This document shows positions 24,016 through 32,151 of a stretch of DNA of 64,000 nt, piece after piece (the first letter of the stretch is position 1; the number at the start of each line of letters is the position of its first letter). The notes under the pieces were generated by a model. The model saw nothing but the letters and a program-made list of their open reading frames with translations, ran no database searches and was not told the origin of the DNA. This stretch comes from Sphingobium algorifonticola (GTDB lineage: Bacteria; Pseudomonadota; Alphaproteobacteria; Sphingomonadales; Sphingomonadaceae), in NCBI RefSeq assembly GCF_004005485.1, contig NZ_RZUL01000002.1:558001-622000 (forward strand), read 5' to 3'. The position numbers and the translations under genes are program-made.

Positions 24016-25098
24016 ATGACGAAGTATGAATCGATTGCCGTGCCGCCTGCCGCCATAATGGCGGAGCGCCGCAGTGTGCCGGTGCCCGACGATGCCGCCA
24101 TGCTGCGCTTTGCCGCCGATCTGAACCGCGAATATGCGGCGGCCAATCCGCGCATCTACTGGCCCGATTTCCTGCTTTCGACGGCGCTTGGTTATGCGGG
24201 GCTGGCAGGCGCGATTTTGCTGGATGGGACTGGAGCGGTGCTGCTGAGCGGTCTGGTCGCGATGCTGGCGCTGTATCGCGCGGCGAGCTTCATCCATGAA
24301 TTGACGCACATCCGCAAAGGCGTACTGCCGGGCTTCCGCTTCGCCTGGAATGCGCTGATCGGTGTGCCGCTGATGATCCCGTCCTTCATGTACGAAGGGG
24401 TGCATACCCTGCATCATGCGCGCACGCGCTATGGGACGGCGAACGATCCTGAATATCTGCCGCTTGCCCTGATGAAGCCCTGGTCGCTGCCCTTGTTCGT
24501 GCTGATCGCGATGCTGGCCCCGGTTGGGCTGATCCTGCGTTTTGGCGTACTGACGCCGCTGTCGCTGCTGATCCCGCCGCTTCGCGCTGCCGTGGAGGCG
24601 CAATATTCGGCGCTTTCGATCAACCCCGCCTTTCGCCGTCGCCCGGCTGAAGGAGAATTGCGGCGGCAATGGATATGGCAGGAGGCAGGCGCAAGTCTGT
24701 TCGCGCTGGCGCTCGTGGCCAGCGTGTTCGCCTTCCGCTGGCGACCCCTACTGACCTATATGGCTATTCATTCGGCGATGACCGTCATTAACCAGTTGCG
24801 CACACTGGTCGCGCATCTGTGGGAGAATGACGGCGATGCGATGACGGTGACGGCGCAATATCTCGATTCGGTCAACGTGCCGCCGCCGGGCTGGATTGCG
24901 GAAATCTGGGCACCGGTCGGCCTGCGCTATCACGCGCTGCATCACCTGTTGCCAAGCGTGCCCTATCATGCGCTGGGTAAGGCGCATCGCCGGATGACGG
25001 CGGCGCTGGACATCGCGCAGACGTATGGCCGGGCGAACTATGCGGGTATGGGGCCGCTGCTGGGCAAAATTGCGCGGAGTACGATGGGAATACGGTAG
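24016..25098 (+). CDS. membrane fatty acid desaturase family protein
   Basis: The 360-residue protein carries three histidine boxes of the di-iron desaturases: HELTH (about residue 95), HTLHHAR (about 132) and HALHHLLPSVPYH (about 312), with paired hydrophobic segments between them. These enzymes introduce double bonds into acyl or sphingoid chains using O2. The gene is divergent from the ceramide synthase candidate (139 bases apart) and converges on lptG with a 3-base gap. Sphingomonad long-chain bases include unsaturated d20:1, so a sphingoid or fatty acyl substrate is possible but unproven. Confidence 0.85.
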   Translation: MTKYESIAVPPAAIMAERRSVPVPDDAAMLRFAADLNREYAAANPRIYWPDFLLSTALGYAGLAGAILLDGTGAVLLSGLVAMLALYRAASFIHELTHIRKGVLPGFRFAWNALIGVPLMIPSFMYEGVHTLHHARTRYGTANDPEYLPLALMKPWSLPLFVLIAMLAPVGLILRFGVLTPLSLLIPPLRAAVEAQYSALSINPAFRRRPAEGELRRQWIWQEAGASLFALALVASVFAFRWRPLLTYMAIHSAMTVINQLRTLVAHLWENDGDAMTVTAQYLDSVNVPPPGWIAEIWAPVGLRYHALHHLLPSVPYHALGKAHRRMTAALDIAQTYGRANYAGMGPLLGKIARSTMGIR

Positions 25099-25101
25099 GT
25101 T

Positions 25102-26202
25102 TTATTCCTCCGTCCGTACCAGTACCGTTTCGCCCACCAGCAGGAATAGTAGAAACGGTGCCCATGCGGCCATCAGAGGCGGATAGGCCCCCAGATTGCC
25201 CATCGCTAAGGCGAAATTGTCCGCCACGAAATAGGTGAAGCCCAGCGACATGCCGATCACCGCGCGGATGAACAGCTTGCCGGAACGCGCCAGTCCGAAA
25301 GCGGCGACGGAACCGAGCAGCGGCATCAGCAGGGCGGAAAGCGGCCCGGATACCTTGTGCCATAGCGCGCCTTCCAGCGCCGCAGTCGGGCGGCCCGCGT
25401 CCTTCAGGTCGGACACGGCGGTGCCCAGCGCACCGATCGACAGGCCATTGGCATCCACCCGCGCCAGCGTGAACTGGTCCGGGCGGATATCCCGCCCGAA
25501 GCGCACCGTTCCAAGCGGGCGCGAAGTGCCTTGCGCGACATCGAACGCGCGTGCCTGCTCCAATATCCAGCCGCCGCCTTGCGCGTCGTAGCGGCCGCGC
25601 GGTGCCTGATAGATACTGATAAGGCTGTTGTTGACGCGGTTGAAAATCTCGACATTGCGCAAAAGGGTGTTCGCGCCGCGCCCGCCGACGATTCCTGCCG
25701 ACACCAGATTGTTGCCGTCGCGCACCCATACGTTCGTCTTGACGCCGCTGTCGCGCGGGGGTGGCCCATAGTCCACGGCCGCCCATGCGTCGAGCGAAGC
25801 GGAGGCCCGCGCCACGATCCGTTCGTTGAACACAAAGCTGACGATCGAAATGCCCAGCGCGACGACGATCAGCGGCGCAAGGATCTGATGCGCGGAAAGC
25901 CCCGCCGCCTTCATCGAGATGATTTCGCTATTCTGGTTGAGCGTCGCCAGCGTCACCAATGTTCCCAGCAGCACCGAAAAGGGCAGGAAACGCGCGATGA
26001 TCTGCGGCGCGCGCAGCATCACATAATGGAGAAGCTGCGCATTGCCGTTGCGGGGATAGGCCAGCACGTCGCCCGATTCGCCCAGCAAGTCGAGCGTCTG
26101 GAGCACGATCACCAGCAATGCGAGCACGGCAAAGGTGCGCACCAGGAACAGCCGCCCCATATACAGCGCAAGCCGCTTCGACGGAAAGAATTGCAGCATC
26201 AT
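25102..26202 (-). CDS. lptG: LPS-type export permease LptG
   Basis: The 366-residue protein has the LptF/LptG permease plan: two N-terminal helices (LFLVRTFAVLALLVIVLQTLDL and the coupling segment PFSVLLGTLVTLATL), a periplasmic beta-jellyroll (about 100-265) and C-terminal helices (PLLGSVAAFGLARSGKLF, LGFTYFVADNFALAMG). With LptF and the ATPase LptB it extracts lipid from the inner membrane and hands it to LptC/A. It begins ATGATG within the lptF stop. Sphingomonads make glycosphingolipid in place of LPS, so the cargo may be that lipid. lptB, lptC and lptA are not in the window. Confidence 0.9.
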   Translation of the reverse strand: MMLQFFPSKRLALYMGRLFLVRTFAVLALLVIVLQTLDLLGESGDVLAYPRNGNAQLLHYVMLRAPQIIARFLPFSVLLGTLVTLATLNQNSEIISMKAAGLSAHQILAPLIVVALGISIVSFVFNERIVARASASLDAWAAVDYGPPPRDSGVKTNVWVRDGNNLVSAGIVGGRGANTLLRNVEIFNRVNNSLISIYQAPRGRYDAQGGGWILEQARAFDVAQGTSRPLGTVRFGRDIRPDQFTLARVDANGLSIGALGTAVSDLKDAGRPTAALEGALWHKVSGPLSALLMPLLGSVAAFGLARSGKLFIRAVIGMSLGFTYFVADNFALAMGNLGAYPPLMAAWAPFLLFLLVGETVLVRTEE

Positions 26203-27407
26203 GGCCGCGCCACCGCTGTGTTGCGGCGCTTGCCGAGGCGCAGGCGCGCGCCGATCCATTTGCCGATCTTGGCAAAGGCAATTTCCAGCGCGCCGATCGG
26301 CTGGCCACCCGGGCGGTGCGCCACGACATGATACATCCACAGGATCAGCGCGGCGACACCCAGGAACGGCACCCACAGGGCAACAAGCGGGTCGATCCTG
26401 CCCAGCGCGCCGACTGCTTCGCCATATTCGTTGATTTTGTGATAGGTCACGATGAAGACGATCGAGAGGAACACGCCCAAGGCAGACGTTGACCTTTTGG
26501 GCGGAATGGCGAAGGCGAGCGCGGCCAGCGGCAGCAGCAGCATCATCGCCACCTCAACCATGCGGAAATGGAAATTGGCGCGCACTTCGCTGCGCAATTC
26601 GCGGTCGCTGGTGGTTTTACCGACCCGTACCAGCTCGGGCAGCGTCAGCTCCCGGTCGGCGTCGCCGCGACCGCGGAACCGCTCGATCTGCGGCAGATCG
26701 ATCGGCAGATCGTGGCTCGAAAAGCTCAGGATGCGCGGCGCTGTATATTGCGGCGCGTTGTTGACCAGCACGCCGTTGCGCAGACGGAATATGATGACGT
26801 CGGGGTCATCGGTGGCAAGGAAGGTGCCGCTTGCCGCCGTCACCGCCAGGCTTTGCCCGTCCTTGCCCAATATGCGCACGAATATCCCGTGGAGATCGGT
26901 GCCTTTCTGGCGGCTTTCCTCGATCCGCAGCGTCATTTTCTTGCCCAGGGTCGTGAACTCGCCCACCTTGATCGAGGCGCCTAGCGCGCCCGATCGCAGC
27001 TCGAACCGCAGCCCTTCATAGGCATAGCGGGCGTAAGGCTGAACGAAACCGACGATCGCCAGATTGATGAGCGCAAGGCCGATGGCATACATATAAGGCA
27101 CCCGCAGAAGCCGCCCGTAACTCATGCCGATCGCGCGGAACACGTCCAGCTCCGATGACAGCGCGAGCTGCCGGAATGCCAGCAATATGCCCAGCATCAG
27201 GCCGATCGGGATGCCAAGCGAGAGATATTCGGGTATCATGTTGGCGAGCATTCGCCATACGACGCTGACCGGGCCCCCTTCGGCCGCGACAAAGTCGAAC
27301 AGACGCAGCATCTTGTCCAGAACCAGCAGCATCGCAGCGATGACGAGCGTGCTGAGCAGCGGAACGGCGATGAGCCGGGCAATATATCGGTCAGTGGCGC
27401 TCAGCAT
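26199..27407 (-). CDS. lptF: LPS-type export permease LptF
   Basis: The 402-residue permease has an N-terminal helix pair (VPLLSTLVIAAMLLVLDKML), LSSELDVFRAIGMS in the coupling helix region, a periplasmic jellyroll (about 130-300, with GEFTTLGKKMTLRIEES) and C-terminal helices (MMLLLPLAALAFAIPPK, FIVTYHKINEYGEAVG). A positively charged tail closes the protein. The ATG at 27407 is used; a TTG two codons upstream is possible. lptF and lptG overlap by four bases, as expected for partners made together. Confidence 0.9.
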   Translation of the reverse strand: MLSATDRYIARLIAVPLLSTLVIAAMLLVLDKMLRLFDFVAAEGGPVSVVWRMLANMIPEYLSLGIPIGLMLGILLAFRQLALSSELDVFRAIGMSYGRLLRVPYMYAIGLALINLAIVGFVQPYARYAYEGLRFELRSGALGASIKVGEFTTLGKKMTLRIEESRQKGTDLHGIFVRILGKDGQSLAVTAASGTFLATDDPDVIIFRLRNGVLVNNAPQYTAPRILSFSSHDLPIDLPQIERFRGRGDADRELTLPELVRVGKTTSDRELRSEVRANFHFRMVEVAMMLLLPLAALAFAIPPKRSTSALGVFLSIVFIVTYHKINEYGEAVGALGRIDPLVALWVPFLGVAALILWMYHVVAHRPGGQPIGALEIAFAKIGKWIGARLRLGKRRNTAVARP

Positions 27408-27539
27408 TTTCAATATATGGTCGTTCCATCACCATGATTTGGCCGCAAACCCCGCCCATATCACAGTCCGGGCGAACAGGGATGGCGCAGGTACGGCGCA
27501 AGCCAGACAGGCGCTATAGCTGGCAGGAGTGTGTTGGTC

Positions 27540-28082
27540 ATGTTGAAAGTGCTGCCCCGCAACGGGTTCCGGACAGGTGCCGCGCCTTTGGCTGCGTCGC
27601 TGCTGGTGCTTGGGGCTGCCGCAGCTCCGGTAACGGCGCAGGCGATCGGTCCGCATGCCAGTTCCTGCGCGCGCAATGCCTCTGCCGTGCTTGTCCATGT
27701 CGAGGGGCTGAAGGCACGGACCGGCATGCTGCGCGTGCAGTTGTACGAGGCCAATCCCAAGACTTTCCTGGAAAAGCGGCAATATGTCGAGCGTATCGAA
27801 CTGGCCGTGCCACGTTCCGGCCCGCTCGATGTCTGCGTTGCCGTGCCCAAGCCGGGCAACTATGCGCTGTATGTGCGGCACGACGCGAACGGATCGGGCA
27901 AGAGTGACCGATCGGACGGCGGCGGCTTTTCGGGCAACCCCAGAGTGAGCCTCACCGATTTGGCGTTCAAGCGCAAGCCGGACCTCGCCAAGACGCAATT
28001 CGCCGTCGGCAACGCCACCCGCGAGATTCGCGTCGTCCTCAATTATGTTCAGGGCTTGAGCTTCAAGCCGCTGGGCGCCTGA
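27540..28082 (+). CDS. DUF2141 family exported protein
   Basis: A 180-residue protein with a signal peptide (PLAASLLVLGAAAAPVTA) and a DUF2141 domain: VLVHVEGLKARTGMLRVQLY, DVCVAVPKPGNYALYVRHDANGSGKSD and GGGFSGNPRVSLTDLAFKRK. It is divergent from lptF and 21 bases upstream of the lipid kinase gene on the same strand, so it is likely in that transcript. The function of the family is unknown; its place between an export permease and a lipid kinase suggests an envelope lipid role. A second member is at 720-1181. Confidence 0.82.
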   Translation: MLKVLPRNGFRTGAAPLAASLLVLGAAAAPVTAQAIGPHASSCARNASAVLVHVEGLKARTGMLRVQLYEANPKTFLEKRQYVERIELAVPRSGPLDVCVAVPKPGNYALYVRHDANGSGKSDRSDGGGFSGNPRVSLTDLAFKRKPDLAKTQFAVGNATREIRVVLNYVQGLSFKPLGA

Positions 28083-28103
28083 TCCGCAAAGGGGCCGGTT
28101 TCC

Positions 28104-29072
28104 ATGGCATGCGTCGCGCTTCTGTCCAACCCCCAGTCCACGGGGAACCGGCAGACGTTGCCGCGTGTCCGCACCTATTGCGCGGCCAATCCGGACATCT
28201 TCCATTATGAAGTCGAGAGCGTCGACCAGATCGGCCGGGCGCTTCAGACGATCGCCCGCGTCAATCCCGCCGTCATCGTCATCAACGGCGGCGACGGAAC
28301 GGTGCAGGCCGCGCTGACGGAACTCTATCAGGGCGCGCATTTCAACGGCAAGGTGCCGCCGATCGCGGTGCTGCCCAATGGCAAGACGAACCTGATCGCG
28401 CTGGACCTTGGCATTCATGGCGATCCCGTGAAGGCGCTGGAACGGATCGTGCATATTGCCAAGACGGGGGTTACAGACCATGTCGTGGTGCGCGAGTTGA
28501 TCGCGCTGTCCAACGGACAGGCGGGCAGCCGCCCGGTGCTCGGCATGTTCCTGGGTGGCGCGGGTCTGGCCGACTATATCCTCTATTGCCGGAACAAGAT
28601 TTATCCGCTCGGCCTGCCCAACAGCATCAGCCACGCGCTCACGGCGCTGGCCGTTGTTTTTTCGGTGCTGTTCGGGATCAAGGGCAAGTTCATGCCGCCG
28701 GTGTCGCGCCCCGTCTCCATTTCGCTCATCCGCGACGGCCAACTCGCCGGGCGTTTCGCTGTGCTGATCGTGACGACGCTGGAGCGGTTGTTGCTGGGCG
28801 CGCGTTCCGCCAATACGCCGCGCGGATCGATGAAGCTGATGGCTGTGGACCAGAATGGGCCGGCTGTATTGCGCATGCTGGGCGCCGCGCTGCTGGGCCG
28901 GTTCGGCACGCGCAAGATGCAGGGCATCCATCTGGAACAGGGCGACACGATCCGCATCGAAGGCGATCGCAGCAGCGTCATTCTGGATGGCGAAATCTTC
29001 GAGGCGAACGAGGGCTATCCGATCGTCCTGCGCTCCACCGCGCCGGTGCCGTTCCTGCGGCTGGCGGCCTGA
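28104..29072 (+). CDS. diacylglycerol kinase-fold lipid kinase, possible ceramide kinase
   Basis: The 322-residue protein has the DAGK catalytic domain with VIVINGGDGTVQAALTELY (about residues 52-70) and LPNGKTNLIALDLGI, a variant of the usual PxGTxN loop. The C-terminal beta domain ends in VILDGEIFEANEGYPIVLRS. Such kinases phosphorylate diacylglycerol, sphingosine or ceramide; CpgB of Caulobacter is a ceramide kinase of this fold. Here it stands between a DUF2141 gene and a Tam41-like gene, 3-4 kb from spt. Substrate assignment to ceramide is inference. Diacylglycerol kinase activity is the main alternative. Confidence 0.78.
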   Translation: MACVALLSNPQSTGNRQTLPRVRTYCAANPDIFHYEVESVDQIGRALQTIARVNPAVIVINGGDGTVQAALTELYQGAHFNGKVPPIAVLPNGKTNLIALDLGIHGDPVKALERIVHIAKTGVTDHVVVRELIALSNGQAGSRPVLGMFLGGAGLADYILYCRNKIYPLGLPNSISHALTALAVVFSVLFGIKGKFMPPVSRPVSISLIRDGQLAGRFAVLIVTTLERLLLGARSANTPRGSMKLMAVDQNGPAVLRMLGAALLGRFGTRKMQGIHLEQGDTIRIEGDRSSVILDGEIFEANEGYPIVLRSTAPVPFLRLAA

Positions 29073-29090
29073 GAGGATATATTCTATTTC

Positions 29091-29189
29091 CGTTCGGGCC
29101 GAGCGTGTCGAAGCCTGCGCCTGAGCGCAAGCGAAGGCACCTCGCTATTTGCTCGGTTTGGCCCTTCGACTTCGCTCAGGGCGAACGGT
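29091..29189. repeat. REP-like palindromic element, family A copy 2
   Basis: Left arm CGTTCGGGCCGAGCGTGTCG and right arm CTTCGCTCAGGGCGAACGG frame a variable centre in the gap between the lipid kinase and the Tam41-like gene. The arms are more diverged than in the other copies. Confidence 0.75.
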
Positions 29190-29199
29190 GAAAGTCTGA

Positions 29200-30123
29200 A
29201 TGTCGCAATCCCTCTCCACCCTCGTCGCGGAAGAACTCGCCCTGCCTGCCGATCCGCGCGCGGTGACCATGGCGGCGGCGCTGGCCGCGCGCTATCCGGG
29301 GGCGGCGCGGGCGGTGCTGTTCTACGGTTCCTGCCTGCGGGAAGCGAATCTCGATGGACTGATGCTCGATTTCTACCTGATCGTGTCGGACTATCGCGCC
29401 GCTTACGGCAAAAGCTGGCTGGCGCGCGCCAATGCGCTGATCCCGCCCAATGTCTTTCCGTTCGAACATGACGGGCTGATTTCCAAATATGCGGTTCTGA
29501 GCGAAGCGGATTTCCATCGCCTGTGCGGGATGGAGGCGGACAATGTCTCGGTATGGGCGCGCTTCGCCCAGCCGAGCCGACTGCTATGGTCGGCGGATGA
29601 GGCTGCGCGGGAAAAGGCTGTCGCGGCGGTATCGCGCGCAATACCCGCGCTCTTCCAACTCACCCTGCCCATATTGCCGCCCGATACCGATTTCACGTCG
29701 GCCGATATCTGGAAAACCGGGTTCGCGCGCACCTACAATGCAGAATTGCGTGCGGAAAAGGCCGGAAGATCAGTGTCCATCGTCGATTCGGACCCCTACC
29801 GATACGACCGCTTCGGCGAAGCGGCTCTGATGCGGATCGCGCAGGATATGGGTGTCGGACCGAACGGTGGGGTCCCCAATGCTCTGTCACCGGCCGCCGC
29901 TGAACAACGCTGGCGCAGGCTTCAGCGGCGCGGGAAATGGCTGTCGGTAGCTCGCCTCGCCAAGGCGAGTTTCACTTTCGCGGGCGGGATCGATTATCTG
30001 GCGTGGAAGATCAACCGCCACGCAGGCACGCAGATTGTCATCAAGCCGTGGCAGCGGCGCTGGCCGCTGCTGGGTGCCATCACTCTGCTGCCTGCGCTGT
30101 TTCGGTCTGGTGCGGTGCGCTAG
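29200..30123 (+). CDS. Tam41-like nucleotidyltransferase, possible CDP-lipid synthase
   Basis: A 307-residue protein of polymerase-beta type: VLFYGSCLREANLDG then LMLDFYLIVSDY gives the GS and acidic metal motifs. Further on, LISKYAVLSEADFHRLCG and VWARFAQPSRLLW match the order of blocks in Tam41, the mitochondrial phosphatidate cytidylyltransferase (YGSG, DFxxGV, IKYGV, GRLxKP). If right, it would join CTP to a phosphorylated lipid. The gene directly before it encodes a lipid kinase, which would supply such a substrate. No transmembrane helix is evident except a possible C-terminal amphipathic end. The assignment is by eye; other nucleotidyltransferases remain possible. Its last 44 bases overlap the convergent kinase gene. 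Confidence 0.6.
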   Translation: MSQSLSTLVAEELALPADPRAVTMAAALAARYPGAARAVLFYGSCLREANLDGLMLDFYLIVSDYRAAYGKSWLARANALIPPNVFPFEHDGLISKYAVLSEADFHRLCGMEADNVSVWARFAQPSRLLWSADEAAREKAVAAVSRAIPALFQLTLPILPPDTDFTSADIWKTGFARTYNAELRAEKAGRSVSIVDSDPYRYDRFGEAALMRIAQDMGVGPNGGVPNALSPAAAEQRWRRLQRRGKWLSVARLAKASFTFAGGIDYLAWKINRHAGTQIVIKPWQRRWPLLGAITLLPALFRSGAVR

Positions 30124-32080
30124 GCAAATCCGGCCCCGCCTTGATGGCGTCCGAAATGGCGCGCGCCAGGATCGCCAGCGTATAGGGTTTGCGCAGCACC
30201 TGATGCCCCTCGAACATCGTCGCATTGTCGATGTCCCCTGCATAGCCGGTGACGAACAGCACCGGTACGGCGCGATAGGCATCCGGCAGGCTCGCGATCA
30301 TCTCCGGTCCGGTCATCCCCGGCATCAGCACGTCGCTGACGATCAGGCCGACGTCGCCGTGCCGCTCCAGCATGGCCGCCGCCTCGCTGGCATGGGGGCA
30401 GGCGATGGGCAAGTGGCCCAGCTCCGCGATCGCATCCATCGACTGGGAAAGGACACGCGGATCATCCTCCACCACCAATATGCGCGTCGGCGGCAGATCG
30501 GTTGTTTCCACGATGTCCTGCGTCGCGGCCATGGTCGCGGCCTGCTGCGCCGTCATATGCTTGCGCGGCAGGAACAGGTCCACCTGCGTGCCTTCGCCGG
30601 GCGTCGAGAGGATGCGGATTTCGCCATCGCATTGCCGCACGAAGCCGAAAATCTGGCTGAGGCCAAGACCGGTGCCCTGACCGACCGGCTTGGTGGTGAA
30701 GAACGGCTCGAACACGCGCTGCAGGACGTCGGCATCCATGCCGCACCCGCTGTCCTTGACGGTCAGGCAAATATAATCACCACCGGCACATTCGCCGATT
30801 TCGTGCTCGGCCAGCGTCGCCTGCGCGGTGGCGATGGTCAGCGTGCCGCGCCCGTCCATGGCGTCACGCGCATTGACGCACAGGTTCAGGATCGCATTTT
30901 CAAGCTGGTGCCGGTCCACGAAAATCGCCCAGCCTGATGCGCCCGTATCGATCGTCACGGTGATCTGGTCGCCGATCGTTCGGTCGATCAAGTCGCTCAT
31001 GTCGCGGATCAGCGCATCGGGATCGGTCGGTGCAGGCAACAGCGGCTCGGCGCGGGCAAAGGCCAGCAGGCGACGGGTCAGGGCCGAGGCGCGATTCGCT
31101 CCCTCCATGGCGTTGTCGATGTGCCGTTGCGCATTGGCGGGGTCTTCGTGCAGCTTGCGGCGCGCCAGTTCCAGCCCGCCGGACACGACCGCGAGCATAT
31201 TGTTGAAGTCATGCGCGATGCCGCCGGTCAACTGGCCGACAGCCTCCATTTTCTGCATCTGGCGCAGGCTTTCCTCGGCAGCGGCGCGTTCGGCCGCCTC
31301 CTGTTTCAATCGCGCGTTCGCATCGCGCAACTCGGCGGTGCGCGCCGTTACGGCTGCCTCCAGCCGGTCCGCGCGCACCATTTCGGCATCGGCCAGGCGG
31401 CGGGCATTGCGCCGGTCGGCCCAGGCGGACATCGCCGCCCATGCCGCGCACAACGCCCCCACCAGAATGACCAGGCCGATAAGCATATAGGTGCGGCTGA
31501 CCCGTTCGCTACGCGCCCCGGCCAGATTGGCTGCGGTACTCCGCTCGGCAAGGCGGGCATTCTCCGCCCTTATGATCGCGTCCAGCCGCGCGTTGATGGC
31601 CTTCAGGTTTTCCGCCTTTCCAGCCTGATGGAATTGCGCCAGCGCCCCCAGTTTCTGGTCGTAGGTGGTCCGCAGGCCGATTTCGCTCAGCATCTTGCCG
31701 CGGTCCACGAAAGCGTCGCGCAGACCGTTTATGGCATCCTTCTGCCAGGAGCTCCTGCGGGTGGCGAAGACCAGCGCGTCCAGTTCCGCCGACGCGCTGC
31801 GCCATTGCGACTGGAACAGCCGACCGATGTCGGGATCAAGGCTGATGACATAGCGGGCCAGCGTGGTTTCGGACTTCGCGATCGAAGCATCGAGCCGGTT
31901 GGCCAGCACGATGACTTCGAAGCTGTGCTGCTGTTCGGCCAGTGCCGTGTCCCGGTCGTTACTGGCGATGGTCGCGAAATACAGCAGGGCGGCAAGTGCG
32001 GTGACCAGCGGCAATCCGATCGCCGCCGCCACCACGTTGCGCAGCACACGCCTGGTCTTTGGCAGTTCGTCTTCGGTCAA
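30080..32080 (-). CDS. hybrid histidine kinase with C-terminal receiver
   Basis: The 666-residue protein has two transmembrane helices (about 15-33 and 215-235) around a helical, CHASE3-like periplasmic sensor, a coiled coil, a HisKA domain (GGIAHDFNNML, His about 290), an HATPase domain (NLCVNARDAM, DSGCGM, GTGLGLS) and a receiver domain with Asp in LIVSDVLMPGMTG. It should phosphorylate its own receiver or a separate partner; none is adjacent. The start is TTG, supported by GGGAGG seven bases upstream. It lies between spt and the Tam41-like gene, overlapping the latter tail to tail by 44 bases. Confidence 0.88.
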   Translation of the reverse strand: MTEDELPKTRRVLRNVVAAAIGLPLVTALAALLYFATIASNDRDTALAEQQHSFEVIVLANRLDASIAKSETTLARYVISLDPDIGRLFQSQWRSASAELDALVFATRRSSWQKDAINGLRDAFVDRGKMLSEIGLRTTYDQKLGALAQFHQAGKAENLKAINARLDAIIRAENARLAERSTAANLAGARSERVSRTYMLIGLVILVGALCAAWAAMSAWADRRNARRLADAEMVRADRLEAAVTARTAELRDANARLKQEAAERAAAEESLRQMQKMEAVGQLTGGIAHDFNNMLAVVSGGLELARRKLHEDPANAQRHIDNAMEGANRASALTRRLLAFARAEPLLPAPTDPDALIRDMSDLIDRTIGDQITVTIDTGASGWAIFVDRHQLENAILNLCVNARDAMDGRGTLTIATAQATLAEHEIGECAGGDYICLTVKDSGCGMDADVLQRVFEPFFTTKPVGQGTGLGLSQIFGFVRQCDGEIRILSTPGEGTQVDLFLPRKHMTAQQAATMAATQDIVETTDLPPTRILVVEDDPRVLSQSMDAIAELGHLPIACPHASEAAAMLERHGDVGLIVSDVLMPGMTGPEMIASLPDAYRAVPVLFVTGYAGDIDNATMFEGHQVLRKPYTLAILARAISDAIKAGPDLPSAPHQTETAQAAE

Positions 32081-32087
32081 GCGGCAA

Positions 32088-32093
32088 CCTCCC
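32088..32093 (-). promoter_or_regulatory. ribosome binding site fixing a TTG start
   Basis: GGGAGG on the minus strand sits seven bases before the TTG of the hybrid kinase and decides that start, since no ATG or GTG is available near the conserved N terminus. Confidence 0.65.
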
Positions 32094-32151
32094 GTTCCGC
32101 GCCTTCATAGTCCAGAACGCGAATCGGGGGAAGGTCCTGCGCCGTATCCGG

